A stretch of 29,352 nt of DNA from DATJBC01 sp035515515 (GCA_035515515.1 DATJBC010000053.1:1-29352), one strand, 5' to 3'. Counted from the first letter of the stretch, positions 16,847 to 25,158 are shown. The notes: generated by a model from the sequence alone, not told the origin. Numbers and translations are program-made.

Positions 16847-18445
16847 ATGCCCCCTCTGACCTCGGCAATCGACCTCCGCTCCGACTCCTACCGCCAGAAC
16901 CGCGAGGCCATGGAGACGGCCCTGGCCGAGGTGGACGAGCAGCTGGCCCTGGCCCGGGCGGGGGGCGGCGAGCGCTACGTGGAGCGGCACCGCCGGCGGG
17001 GCAAGATGCTGGCGCGTGAGCGGGTCGAGATGCTGCTCGACCCCGACTCCCCCTTCCTCGAGATCGCCCCGCTGGCGGCGTGGGGCACGCAGTACACGGT
17101 GGGCGCCAGCCTGGTGTCGGGGATCGGCGTCGTGAGCGGCGTCGAGTGCCTGGTGTCGGCGAGCGACCCCACCGTGCGCGGCGGCGCCACCAACCCCTTC
17201 ACCATGCGCAAGTCGTCGCGCCTGTCCGACATCGCCCTCGAGAACCGCCTGCCCTCGGTGAGCCTCGTGGAGTCGGGCGGCGCGGACCTCCCCACCCAGT
17301 CGGAGATCTTCATCCCCGGGGGGCGGGGGTTTCGCGACCTGACCCAGCGCTCGGCGGCCGGGCTGCCCACCATCGCGCTGGTGTTCGGGAATTCCACCGC
17401 CGGGGGGGCGTACGTGCCGGGGATGAGCGACCACATCGTGATGATCGAGGGTCGCTCCAAGGTCTTCCTGGGCGGGCCGCCGCTGGTGAAGATGGCCACG
17501 GGCGAGGAGTCCGACGACGAGGAGCTCGGGGGGGCCTCCATGCACGCCCGTGTGAGCGGCCTGGCCGACTACCTCGCCGCCGACGAGATGGACGCCATCC
17601 GCATCGGCCGGGCCATCGTGGCCCGGCTCAACTGGCGCAAGGAGGGCCCGGGCCCCAGCCTCCAGGCGGACGAGCCCGTCCACGACCCCGACGAGCTCCT
17701 CGGGGTCGCCTCGGCCGACCTGCGCGTCCCCTTCGACCCCCGCGAGGTGCTCGCCCGGGTCGTCGACGGCTCGCGCTTCGACGAGTTCAAGCCCCTCTAC
17801 GGATCGAGCCTCGTGACGGGATGGGCGTCCATCCACGGCTACCCCGTCGGGGTGCTCGCCAACCACCGGGGCGTGCTGTTCAGCGAGGAGGCCAACAAGG
17901 CGACGCAGTTCATCCAGCTGGCCAACCAGACCGACATCCCCCTCCTGTTCCTGCAGAACACCACCGGTTACATGGTCGGCAAGGACTACGAGCAGCGCGG
18001 CATCATCAAGGACGGCGCCAAGATGATCAACGCCGTGTCGAACTCGCGCGTCCCGCACCTGACCGTGAACATCGGGGCGTCGTACGGGGCGGGCAACTAC
18101 GGCATGTGCGGCCGTGCCTACAACCCGCGCTTCCTGTTCTCGTGGCCCAACGCCCGCTCGGCGGTCATGGGACCGGCGCAGCTGGCGGGGGTGCTGTCGA
18201 TCGTGGCCCGCCAGGGTGCGCTGGCACGGGGCGAGGAGTTCGACGAGGAGGCCGACGCCCAGATGCGGGGGGCCGTGGAGTCCCAGATCGAGCGGGAGTC
18301 GCTGCCGCTGTTCCTCACGGGCCTCCTCTACGACGACGCCATCATCGACCCCCGCGACACCCGCCACGTGCTCGGCATGTGCCTCTCGGTCATCCACGGC
18401 ACGCCCATCCACGGGACGCGTGGATACGGCGTGTTCCGGATGTGA
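16847..18445 (+). CDS. Acyl-CoA carboxylase, carboxyltransferase (beta) subunit, AtuC/LiuB-like
   Basis: A 532-residue carboxyltransferase of the methylcrotonyl-/geranyl-CoA carboxylase type. It transfers CO2 from carboxybiotin to an acyl-CoA. Both crotonase-fold halves are present. The N-half has GGADLPTQSEIF, STAGGAYVPGMSD and MATGEESDDEELGGA (about 215). The C-half has LFLQNTTGYMVGK, SYGAGNYGMCGRAYNPRF (about 411) and WPNARSAVMG; the GNYGMCGRAY block is characteristic of MCC/GCC beta rather than of acetyl- or propionyl-CoA carboxylases. ATG 16847 is the only good start and gives the family N-terminus, but no clear ribosome-binding site precedes it. Four bases separate it from the biotin-carboxylase gene. 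The exact substrate cannot be read from the sequence; a branched acyl-CoA is likely. Confidence 0.93.
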   Translation: MPPLTSAIDLRSDSYRQNREAMETALAEVDEQLALARAGGGERYVERHRRRGKMLARERVEMLLDPDSPFLEIAPLAAWGTQYTVGASLVSGIGVVSGVECLVSASDPTVRGGATNPFTMRKSSRLSDIALENRLPSVSLVESGGADLPTQSEIFIPGGRGFRDLTQRSAAGLPTIALVFGNSTAGGAYVPGMSDHIVMIEGRSKVFLGGPPLVKMATGEESDDEELGGASMHARVSGLADYLAADEMDAIRIGRAIVARLNWRKEGPGPSLQADEPVHDPDELLGVASADLRVPFDPREVLARVVDGSRFDEFKPLYGSSLVTGWASIHGYPVGVLANHRGVLFSEEANKATQFIQLANQTDIPLLFLQNTTGYMVGKDYEQRGIIKDGAKMINAVSNSRVPHLTVNIGASYGAGNYGMCGRAYNPRFLFSWPNARSAVMGPAQLAGVLSIVARQGALARGEEFDEEADAQMRGAVESQIERESLPLFLTGLLYDDAIIDPRDTRHVLGMCLSVIHGTPIHGTRGYGVFRM

Positions 18446-18449
18446 CCCG

Positions 18450-20444
18450 ATGATCTCCAAGCTGCTCATCGCCAACCGCGGCGAGATCGCCCGGCGCGTG
18501 ATCCGGGCGGCGCGCGGGCTCGGGGTCAGCTGCGTGGCGGTGTGCTCCGAGCCCGACGCCGGCGCGCCGCACGTGGCCGAGGCCGACGAGAGCGTGCTCC
18601 TGCCCGGCGCGTCGCCGGCCGCCACCTACCTCAACGTCGACGCCCTCCTCGAGGCGGCCCGCGCCAGCGGGGCCGACGCCGTGCACCCGGGGTACGGCTT
18701 CCTCTCCGAGGACGCCGGCTTCGCCCGGGCGTGCGCCCGCGCCGGCCTGCTCTTCGTGGGGCCGCCCCCCGAGGTGATCGAGGCCATGGGATCGAAGCTC
18801 GCCGCCAAGGCCACGGTGTCGGCCGCCGGTGTGCCCGTGCTCCCCACGGTGGAGATCGACGGCGCCGTCCCCGACGACCGCGCCATGGCGTCGGTGGACG
18901 CCCTGGGATGGCCCGTCCTGGTCAAGGCCTCGGCGGGGGGTGGCGGCCGGGGCATGCGGGTGGTGGAGGGGCCCGACGCGCTGGCCGACGCCCTCGCGTC
19001 CGCCCGCCGCGAGGCGGCGTCGGCGTTCGGCGACGGGACGGTGTTCCTCGAGCCCTACGTGGCGCGGCCCCGCCACGTGGAGGTGCAGATCCTGGGCGAC
19101 GCCCACGGCACCGTCGTCCATCTCTTCGAGCGTGAGTGCTCCATCCAGCGCCGCCACCAGAAGATCGTGGAGGAGAGCCCTTCGCCCGCCGTGGGCGAGG
19201 CCTTGCGGGCCGAGATGGGCGCCGCCGCCGTGGCGGTGGCCAGGGCCATCGGCTACGTGAACGCCGGCACCGTGGAGTTCCTCCTGCTCCCCGACGGCCG
19301 CTTCGCCTTTCTGGAGGTCAACACCCGCCTGCAGGTGGAGCACCCCGTGACCGAGTGCGTGACGGGGCTCGACCTCGTGCGGCTGCAGCTGCTCGTGGCC
19401 GAGGGCGCCCCCCTGCCACCCGAGGTGCTCGACGCGGCCGTCACCGGGCACGCCATCGAGGTCCGCCTGTACGCCGAGGACGCCGTGCACGGGTGGCAGC
19501 CCTCGGCGGGCCGGCTGCAGCGCTTCTTTATCCCCGAGGACGCCGGCGTGCGCGTGGACAGCGGCGTGGAGGACGGCTCGGAGGTCTCCAGCCACTACGA
19601 CCCCATGCTGGCCAAGGTCGTCGCGCACGCCCGCACCCGGGAGCAGGCGGCTCGGGCGCTGGCCGGCGCGCTGGAGCGGGCGCAGCTGCACGGGGTCACC
19701 ACCAACCGCGACCTGCTCGTGCGCATCCTGCGCCACCCCGAGTTCCTGGCCGGCGACATCGACACCGGCTTCCTGGTCCGCCACGACCCGGTGACGCTGG
19801 GCGCGCCCCTGGCCGACGCGGCCGCCCGGCGTCTGCACGCCGCGGCGGCGGCGCTGGCCGAGCAGGCGCGCCGGCGGGCCGAGGCCCCCGTGCTGGCGGC
19901 CATGCCGTCGGGATGGCGCAACAACCCGTCGGCCCCCCAGGCCTGCCGCTTCACCGGCGTCGACGGCGAGGTGGAGGTGACCTATCGGTTCGACCGCGCC
20001 GGGCTGTGCACGCTCGTCACCGTGGGCGGCGAAGAGCTGGTCGGCCTCGAGGTCACGTCGTGCACGCCCGACGTCGTGGTGCTGTCGGTGGCGGGCGTCG
20101 CCCGGCGCGTGCACGTGGCGCGCGACGGCGACCGCCTGTTCGTCGACGGCGCCGGCGGCGCGTCGGTGCTGCGGGCCCGGGAGCGCTTCCCGCTGCCCGG
20201 TGCCCAGCTGGCCGAGGGCGCCCTGGTGGCGCCGTTGCCGGGCACGGTGGTCAAGGTCACCGTCTCCGTGGGCGACACCGTGGCCGCGGGGGACACGCTG
20301 GTGGCCATCGAGGCCATGAAGATGGAGCACGAGGTGCAGGCGCCCGCGCCCGGCACCGTGACCGAGGTCCACGTGGGCGCGGGGGAGCAGGTCGAGGCCG
20401 GCCGGCTCCTGGTGGTGATCGACGAAGACGACGGGGGCGCCTGA
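18450..20444 (+). CDS. Acyl-CoA carboxylase alpha subunit (biotin carboxylase + biotin carrier)
   Basis: A 664-residue alpha subunit that carboxylates biotin with ATP and bicarbonate and carries it to the beta subunit. The N-terminal biotin carboxylase begins with SKLLIANRGEIARRVIRAA; the ATP-grasp glycine loop KASAGGGGRGM starts near 158, and FLEVNTRLQVEHPVTE (about 287-302) holds catalytic residues. The region ~445-580 is the linker/BT-type domain, and ~590-664 the biotinyl domain with AIEAMKMEHEV, biotin attachment at Lys624. It is full length for the MCC alpha type. ATG 18450 lies 4 bases after the beta-subunit stop; its own stop overlaps the next start as TGATG, so the three genes are translationally coupled. 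Confidence 0.97.
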   Translation: MISKLLIANRGEIARRVIRAARGLGVSCVAVCSEPDAGAPHVAEADESVLLPGASPAATYLNVDALLEAARASGADAVHPGYGFLSEDAGFARACARAGLLFVGPPPEVIEAMGSKLAAKATVSAAGVPVLPTVEIDGAVPDDRAMASVDALGWPVLVKASAGGGGRGMRVVEGPDALADALASARREAASAFGDGTVFLEPYVARPRHVEVQILGDAHGTVVHLFERECSIQRRHQKIVEESPSPAVGEALRAEMGAAAVAVARAIGYVNAGTVEFLLLPDGRFAFLEVNTRLQVEHPVTECVTGLDLVRLQLLVAEGAPLPPEVLDAAVTGHAIEVRLYAEDAVHGWQPSAGRLQRFFIPEDAGVRVDSGVEDGSEVSSHYDPMLAKVVAHARTREQAARALAGALERAQLHGVTTNRDLLVRILRHPEFLAGDIDTGFLVRHDPVTLGAPLADAAARRLHAAAAALAEQARRRAEAPVLAAMPSGWRNNPSAPQACRFTGVDGEVEVTYRFDRAGLCTLVTVGGEELVGLEVTSCTPDVVVLSVAGVARRVHVARDGDRLFVDGAGGASVLRARERFPLPGAQLAEGALVAPLPGTVVKVTVSVGDTVAAGDTLVAIEAMKMEHEVQAPAPGTVTEVHVGAGEQVEAGRLLVVIDEDDGGA

Positions 20445-22234
20445 TGGCGACCCCCCCGCCCGTGGTGCGCATCGCCAACTGCTCGGGCTTCTTCGGCGAC
20501 CGGCTGTCGGCCCCCCGGGAGCTGCTCGAGGGCGGCGACATCGACGTCCTCACCGGGGACTACCTGGCCGAGCTGACCATGCTCATCCTGTGGAAGGCGC
20601 GCCAGCGCGACGCGTCGCTGGGCTACGCCCGCACCTTCTACGCCCAGATGGAGGAGGTGCTCGGCACCTGCGTCGAACGGGGCGTGAAGGTGGTGGCCAA
20701 CGCGGGCGGCCTCAACCCCGCCGGCCTCGCCGCGCGCCTGCGCGAGCTCGCCCACACCTTGGGCATCGAGGCGTCGGTGGCGCACGTCGAGGGCGACGAC
20801 ATCGTCGGCAAGCTGGCCGCCCTCCAGGAGGGCGGCGACCCGCTCACGCACCTCGACACGGGCCGGCCGCTGGCGGAGGCGGGCAGCGCCCCGGTGAGCG
20901 CCCACGCCTACCTGGGGGGCTTCGGGATCGCCGAGGCTCTGGCGGGCGGGGCCGACGTGGTGGTCACCGGACGCGTCACCGACGCGTCGCTCGTCGTGGG
21001 TCCGGCCGTGTGGCGCTTCGGATGGGGGCGCTGTGACTGGGACCGCCTGGCGGGGGCGGTGGCCGTGGGCCACGTCATCGAGTGCGGCGCCCAGGCCACG
21101 GGGGGCAACTACGCCTTCTTCCGCGAGGTGCCGGGACTCGAGCACCCCGGGTTCCCCATCGCCGAGATGGCCGAGGACGGGTCGGCGGTGATCACCAAGC
21201 ACCCCGGCACGGGGGGCCTCGTGTCGGTGGGCACGGTCACCGCCCAGCTCCTCTACGAGATCGGCGGCCCGCTGTACGCCAACCCCGACGTGGTGGCGGA
21301 CTTCTCGACCATCGCGCTCACGCCGGACGGGCCCGACCGGGTGCGGGTGTCGGGGGTGCGGGGCCGGCCCGCCCCGGAGAAGCTCAAGGTGTCGGTCAAC
21401 CTCGTGGGCGGCTGGCGCAACACGATGACCTTCGTGCTCACGGGCCTCGACATCGAGGCCAAGGCGGCCCTCGTGCGCCGCACCCTCGACGGCGTCCTGG
21501 GCGCGGAGCACGGCGTGGCCGAGTACGACGCCCGGCTCATCCGCACCGACGTGGCGGACGCCCCCACCAACGAACAGGCCAGCGCGCAGCTCCGCATCAC
21601 CGTCAAGGACGCCGACGCCGAGCGCGTGGGACGGCGCTTCTCGAGCGCCGTCACCGAGCTGGCCCTGGCCAGCTACCCCGGCTTCTACCTCACGTCTCCC
21701 CCCGGGGACGCCATCGCCTACGGCGTGTTCTGGCCCGCGCTGGTGGGGCGCGCCGCGGTGGAGGAGACCGTGGTCCACGCCGACGGCCGGCGCGTGCGGG
21801 TCCCCGACCCCCCCGGCTCGCCCGGTCCCGGGGCCGCGCCGGCGGTCGCGCCGGCGCCGGCGCCGGCGCCGGCGGGCCCCACCCGCCGGGTGCCGCTCGG
21901 CCTGGTGGCGGGCGCCCGGTCGGGCGACAAGGGCGGCAACGCCAACGTCGGGGTGTGGGCCCGCAGCGCGGCCGGCTTCGCCTGGCTGCGCGGCGCGCTC
22001 ACCGTGGACCGCCTGCGCGCCCTGGTGCCCGAGGCGGCCGGCCTGGAGGTCGAGCGCCACGAGCTGCCCAACCTCCTGGCGCTCAACTTCGTCGTGCGCG
22101 GCCTGCTGGGCGAGGGAGTGGCCTCGTCCACCCGCCCCGACCCCCAGGCCAAGAGCCTGGGCGAGTTCCTGCGGTCGCGCACCCTGGACGTTCCCCAATC
22201 GCTTCTCGAGGAGGCGGGCCATGGACTTTCGTGA
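20444..22234 (+). CDS. AtuA-family protein (DUF1446 plus AtuA-like C-terminal domain)
   Basis: A 596-residue protein. Residues ~8-450 are DUF1446, starting with RIANCSGFFGDRLSAPRELL and including ANAGGLNPAGLA, DVVVTGRVTDASLVVGP and ATGGNYAFF. A pure Ala-Pro linker at 469-477 leads to a C-terminal domain (~482-590) with ARSGDKGGNANVGVWAR, the signature of the AtuA-like ferredoxin-fold domain. AtuA is required for acyclic terpene (citronellol/geraniol) use in Pseudomonas; its catalytic role is unproved, though placement with a carboxylase and dehydrogenase suggests it acts on the carboxylated acyl-CoA. ATG 20444 overlaps the preceding stop by one base, and the 3' end overlaps the dehydrogenase gene by 14 bases. 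Confidence 0.92.
   Translation: MATPPPVVRIANCSGFFGDRLSAPRELLEGGDIDVLTGDYLAELTMLILWKARQRDASLGYARTFYAQMEEVLGTCVERGVKVVANAGGLNPAGLAARLRELAHTLGIEASVAHVEGDDIVGKLAALQEGGDPLTHLDTGRPLAEAGSAPVSAHAYLGGFGIAEALAGGADVVVTGRVTDASLVVGPAVWRFGWGRCDWDRLAGAVAVGHVIECGAQATGGNYAFFREVPGLEHPGFPIAEMAEDGSAVITKHPGTGGLVSVGTVTAQLLYEIGGPLYANPDVVADFSTIALTPDGPDRVRVSGVRGRPAPEKLKVSVNLVGGWRNTMTFVLTGLDIEAKAALVRRTLDGVLGAEHGVAEYDARLIRTDVADAPTNEQASAQLRITVKDADAERVGRRFSSAVTELALASYPGFYLTSPPGDAIAYGVFWPALVGRAAVEETVVHADGRRVRVPDPPGSPGPGAAPAVAPAPAPAPAGPTRRVPLGLVAGARSGDKGGNANVGVWARSAAGFAWLRGALTVDRLRALVPEAAGLEVERHELPNLLALNFVVRGLLGEGVASSTRPDPQAKSLGEFLRSRTLDVPQSLLEEAGHGLS
21848..21874 (+). repeat. gcgccg hexamer repeat coding an Ala-Pro linker
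   Basis: Four and a half copies of gcgccg encode alternating Ala-Pro (residues 469-477) between the two domains of the AtuA-like protein. The unit is two codons, so copy-number change would lengthen or shorten the linker without a frameshift. Confidence 0.9.
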
Positions 22235-23384
22235 GACGGACGAACAGCTGATGCTGCGCGAGGCCGTGAGCGGCATCGCCGCCAAGTACGGCCACGACTA
22301 CTTCGCCGAGCGGGCCCGCAGCGGCCGCCGCACCGACGAGCTGTGGGACGAGCTCGCCGCCGGCGGGTACCTGGGGGTCAACGTCCCCGAGGCCTACGGA
22401 GGCGGGGGCATGGGCATCTCGGAGCTCGCCATCGTCCTCGAGGAGCTGGCCGCCAACGGCTGCCCGCTGCTGCTCCTGGTGGTCTCGCCCGCCATCTGCG
22501 CCACGATCATCGCCGCCTTCGGCTCCGAGGCGCAGAAGCAGCGGTGGCTGCCGCGCTTCGGCTCGGGTGCGCTCAAGATGGCCTTCGCCATCACCGAGCC
22601 CGACGCCGGCTCCAACAGCCACAACATCGCCACCGCGGCGACCCGCGACGGCGACGTCTACCGGCTGCAGGGGACGAAGTACTACATCTCGGGCGCCGAC
22701 GAGGCCGAGGCCATGCTGGTGGTGACGCGCACCGGGGTGGACGAGGCCACGGGCCGGGGGCGGCTGTCGTTGTTCGTTGTGGACACCGACGGCCCCGGCG
22801 TGGAGCGCACCCTGATCCCCGTCGAGATCGTGGCGCCGGAGAACCAGTTCACGGTGTTCTTCGACAACGTGGAGGTCCCCGCCGACCGCCTGCTCGGCAC
22901 CGAGGGCGACGGCCTGCGCCAGGTGTTCGTGGGACTCAACCCGGAGCGCATCATGACCGCGGCGATGGCCAACGGCATCGGCCGCTACGCGCTCGACAAG
23001 GCGGCGGCCTACGCCCGCGACCGTGCCGTGTGGGGTACGCCCATCGCCCGGCACCAGGGGATCTCGCACCCGCTGGCCAAGGCCAAGATCGAGGTCGAGC
23101 TGGCCCGCCTCATGTGCCAGAAGGCGGCGTGGGCCTGCGACACCGGGGCCGACGCGGGCGTCGCCGGGGAGACCGCCAACATGGCCAAGTACGCGGCGGC
23201 CGAGGCCTCCCTCGGCGCGCTCGACCAGGCCATCCAGACCCACGGCGGCAACGGCATGGCACAGGAATTCGGGCTGGCCGCCATGTGGGGCCTGGCCCGC
23301 CTCATGCGCACCGCCCCCGTGAGCCGCGAGATGATCCTGAACTTCGTGGCCCAGCACTCGCTGCAGCTGCCCAAGTCCTACTGA
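22221..23384 (+). CDS. Acyl-CoA dehydrogenase with isovaleryl-CoA-type catalytic glutamate
   Basis: A 387-residue flavin acyl-CoA dehydrogenase, oxidising acyl-CoA to the 2-enoyl-CoA and passing electrons to ETF. FAD/substrate segments FAITEPDAGSNSHN (about 126-139) and KYYISGADEAEAM are present, as is GGNGM (about 349-353). At the usual MCAD catalytic position the motif is RTAPVSREM, with Pro where Glu is expected. Instead LNPERIM (Glu242) aligns with the helix-G glutamate that is catalytic in isovaleryl-CoA dehydrogenase and LCAD. That fits a branched substrate such as isovaleryl- or citronellyl-CoA. ATG 22221 has a strong gaggagg 6 bases upstream and overlaps the AtuA-like gene by 14 bases. 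It is the last gene of the operon. Confidence 0.96.
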   Translation: MDFRETDEQLMLREAVSGIAAKYGHDYFAERARSGRRTDELWDELAAGGYLGVNVPEAYGGGGMGISELAIVLEELAANGCPLLLLVVSPAICATIIAAFGSEAQKQRWLPRFGSGALKMAFAITEPDAGSNSHNIATAATRDGDVYRLQGTKYYISGADEAEAMLVVTRTGVDEATGRGRLSLFVVDTDGPGVERTLIPVEIVAPENQFTVFFDNVEVPADRLLGTEGDGLRQVFVGLNPERIMTAAMANGIGRYALDKAAAYARDRAVWGTPIARHQGISHPLAKAKIEVELARLMCQKAAWACDTGADAGVAGETANMAKYAAAEASLGALDQAIQTHGGNGMAQEFGLAAMWGLARLMRTAPVSREMILNFVAQHSLQLPKSY

Positions 23385-23386
23385 CC

Positions 23387-23406
23387 CCACGCGCCCTCGG
23401 GCGTGG
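23387..23406. terminator. Hairpin between convergent genes, possible bidirectional terminator
   Basis: ccacgc (23387-23392) and gcgtgg (23401-23406) pair around an 8-base loop that can extend by two more G-C pairs. It fills the 27-base gap between the acyl-CoA dehydrogenase stop and the DUF169 gene stop. There is no T tract on either side. Confidence 0.45.
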
Positions 23407-23411
23407 CGCGC

Positions 23412-24155
23412 TCAGGCGAAGCGCCGGGCGTCGTCGGCGGCGTACTTGGCTACCACCGTGTCGACCGCCGCAGTGCGCTCCACGGCGGCGGCGACATCGG
23501 CGAGGCGGCTGCCGGGGACGGCGAAGGTCATCTCGTCGGGGCGCATCCCGGTGCGGGCACGGCTCAGCGCGCACCCGACGCTGGCGGCCGGCTCACCGTG
23601 CTCCTTGGCGATGGCCACGATGTGGCACTGCGGCTTGCCCTCGATGCGCAACCCGGGGATGGCGTCGGACAGCACCATCATCTGCCGCCCGTTCACCCGC
23701 AGGAGCACGACGTCGGGCGTGGCCTCGGCCTCCGCCAGCGGCCCGTAGGTGATGGCACCGGGGCGCGTGGACACGGCCGGGATGCGGCCCACCGCCTCGG
23801 CGTCGACCCACCCCGACTCGAGCAGGGCGGCCACGTCCCCGTTGCCGGCCACGTCGTCCATGGTGGCCAGCCCGTGGGTGTAGCGGCCCACCGAGCAGTT
23901 GCCGTGGTCCTCGGGGGCGGTGGTGAACGTGCGCTCGGCGGCGCGCACCCAGAACACGCAGCCGGCCGGCACCCGCCCGGCCCGCCCGTCGTCGGCCGGC
24001 TCCGACATGGGCTCGTCGAAGGCGGCCACGCCCGCCGGGGCGGCGGCCCCGAAGGTGATGCCGATGGGGGGCACGGCGAGGTGGAGCGCCCTGGTGAGGG
24101 CGTCGGCCAGGGCGCGGTGGTCGCCGGGGACGGTGTCGGTGGCGGGGTCGGTCAT
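23412..24155 (-). CDS. DUF169 family protein
   Basis: A 247-residue protein of the DUF169 family, whose biochemical role is not established. Recognisable parts are the PPIGITFG start, PAGCVFWVRAAERTFTTAPEDHGNCSVGRYTHGLA with two conserved cysteines, the central YGPLAEAEATPDVVLLRVN block, and VGCALSRARTGMRPDEMTFAVPGSRL near the C-terminus. The spaced Cys pair and His suggest metal or cofactor binding, but this is inference. ATG 24155 gives a sensible N-terminus; the frame stays open a further 12 codons upstream without conserved sequence. It converges on the acyl-CoA dehydrogenase and lies 79 bases after the YjbQ-family gene, with a strong hairpin between them. Confidence 0.85.
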   Translation of the reverse strand: MTDPATDTVPGDHRALADALTRALHLAVPPIGITFGAAAPAGVAAFDEPMSEPADDGRAGRVPAGCVFWVRAAERTFTTAPEDHGNCSVGRYTHGLATMDDVAGNGDVAALLESGWVDAEAVGRIPAVSTRPGAITYGPLAEAEATPDVVLLRVNGRQMMVLSDAIPGLRIEGKPQCHIVAIAKEHGEPAASVGCALSRARTGMRPDEMTFAVPGSRLADVAAAVERTAAVDTVVAKYAADDARRFA

Positions 24156-24191
24156 GGCGCCATCCTGGGACGGCGCGCCGACCGGGCACAA

Positions 24192-24232
24192 GCCCGGGGC
24201 CGGGCCCCGGGCCGCACCGGCACCGGCACCGG
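24192..24232 (-). terminator. Nine-base-pair hairpin and caccgg triplet repeat after the YjbQ gene
   Basis: Arms gcccggggc (24192-24200) and gccccgggc (24204-24212) pair perfectly around a 3-base loop. Beside it caccgg is repeated three times (24215-24232), adjoining the stop codon of the YjbQ-family gene. In transcript sense the repeat comes first, then the hairpin, then a ttgtg. It could terminate or attenuate transcription before the DUF169 gene. Confidence 0.5.
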
Positions 24233-24234
24233 CC

Positions 24235-24654
24235 TCAGGCCAGCTGGGCGGAGGAGTCGGCCACGAAGCTGAGCCGCACCTGGCGGCGCGGGTTGTCCTC
24301 GTTGGTGTCCACCAGCACCACGCGCTGCCACGTGCCCAGCGCGGGCCGGCCGCCCAGGACCGGGATCACCACCGAGGGGGACACGAACACGGGCAGCACG
24401 TGGTCGGCCCCGTGGCCCGGCCCCCCGTGGCGGTGGCGGTAGCGGTCGTCGCGGGGCACGAGCCGCTCGAGCGTGTCGAGGACGTCGCGCTCGGAGCCGG
24501 ACTCGGTCTCCATGAGGGCCACGCCGGCCGTGGCGTGGGGGGCGAACACCGAGCACAGCCCGTCGCCGCGCCCGGCGCAGAAGGTGACCACCTCGTCGGT
24601 GAGGTCGACGATCTGGCGGCGCGACGTGTCCAGCTCGACCAGGGCGCTGTCCAT
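24235..24654 (-). CDS. YjbQ/UPF0047 family protein
   Basis: A 139-residue protein of the YjbQ (UPF0047) family, often annotated as secondary thiamine-phosphate synthase because the E. coli member has weak activity of that kind; the true role is unclear. Seen here are the DLTDEVVTF helix, the conserved FAPHATAGVALMETESG (about 38-54) with His, the GADHVLP segment, and the family-defining VIPVLGGRPALGTWQRV (about 96-112) followed by RRQVRLSFV. Length matches the family. ATG 24654 lies 12 bases after the glutathione-peroxidase-like gene, so the two are probably one transcript. Confidence 0.92.
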   Translation of the reverse strand: MDSALVELDTSRRQIVDLTDEVVTFCAGRGDGLCSVFAPHATAGVALMETESGSERDVLDTLERLVPRDDRYRHRHGGPGHGADHVLPVFVSPSVVIPVLGGRPALGTWQRVVLVDTNEDNPRRQVRLSFVADSSAQLA

Positions 24655-24666
24655 GGGGTCGCCCGC

Positions 24667-25158
24667 TCAGGCCGGGAGGGCACCCTCGATGGCGCGCACG
24701 AGCCCCGGGTCCTCGGGCTCCACCTGGGGCCGGAAGCGGCCCACCACGGCCCCGTCGGGGGACACCAGGAACTTCTCGAAGTTCCACTGCACGTCCCCGG
24801 CGTTGCCCTCGGCGTCCTCGGCCGCGGTGAGCTGGTCGTAGACGGCGTGGCGCCCCGGCCCGTTGACCTCGATCTTCTCGAACAGGGGGAACGTCACGCC
24901 GTAGTTGACCGAGCAGAACTCGGCGATCTCGTCGGGGGTGCCGGGCTCCTGCTCGAGGAACTGGTTGCAGGGGAAGCCGAGCACGCTGAAGCCCCGGCCG
25001 GCGTAGGTGTCCTGGAGGTGCTGAAGCCCCCGGTACTGCGGGGTCAGGCCGCACTTGGAGGCCACGTTGACCACGAGGAGCGCCTTGCCCTTGTAGGGGG
25101 CCAGCGACGAGGGCTCGCCCTGGAGCGTGTGGACGGGGACGTCGTAGAGGTCGGACAC
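24667..25158 (-). CDS. Glutathione-peroxidase-family thiol peroxidase
   Basis: A 163-residue thioredoxin-fold peroxidase that reduces hydrogen peroxide and organic hydroperoxides. The active site is complete: peroxidatic Cys36 in NVASKCGLTPQY, Gln66 in FPCNQF, and Trp125/Asn126 in WNFEKF. It uses Cys, not selenocysteine. Cys82 in EFCSVNYGVTFP lies where plant and bacterial thioredoxin-dependent Gpx enzymes carry the resolving cysteine, so it probably uses thioredoxin or mycothiol systems rather than glutathione, which actinobacteria generally lack. GTG 25158 is supported by caggagg 4-5 bases upstream and gives the normal SDLYDVPVHTL start. It diverges from the NTF2-like gene across 78 bases. 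Confidence 0.95.
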   Translation of the reverse strand: MSDLYDVPVHTLQGEPSSLAPYKGKALLVVNVASKCGLTPQYRGLQHLQDTYAGRGFSVLGFPCNQFLEQEPGTPDEIAEFCSVNYGVTFPLFEKIEVNGPGRHAVYDQLTAAEDAEGNAGDVQWNFEKFLVSPDGAVVGRFRPQVEPEDPGLVRAIEGALPA

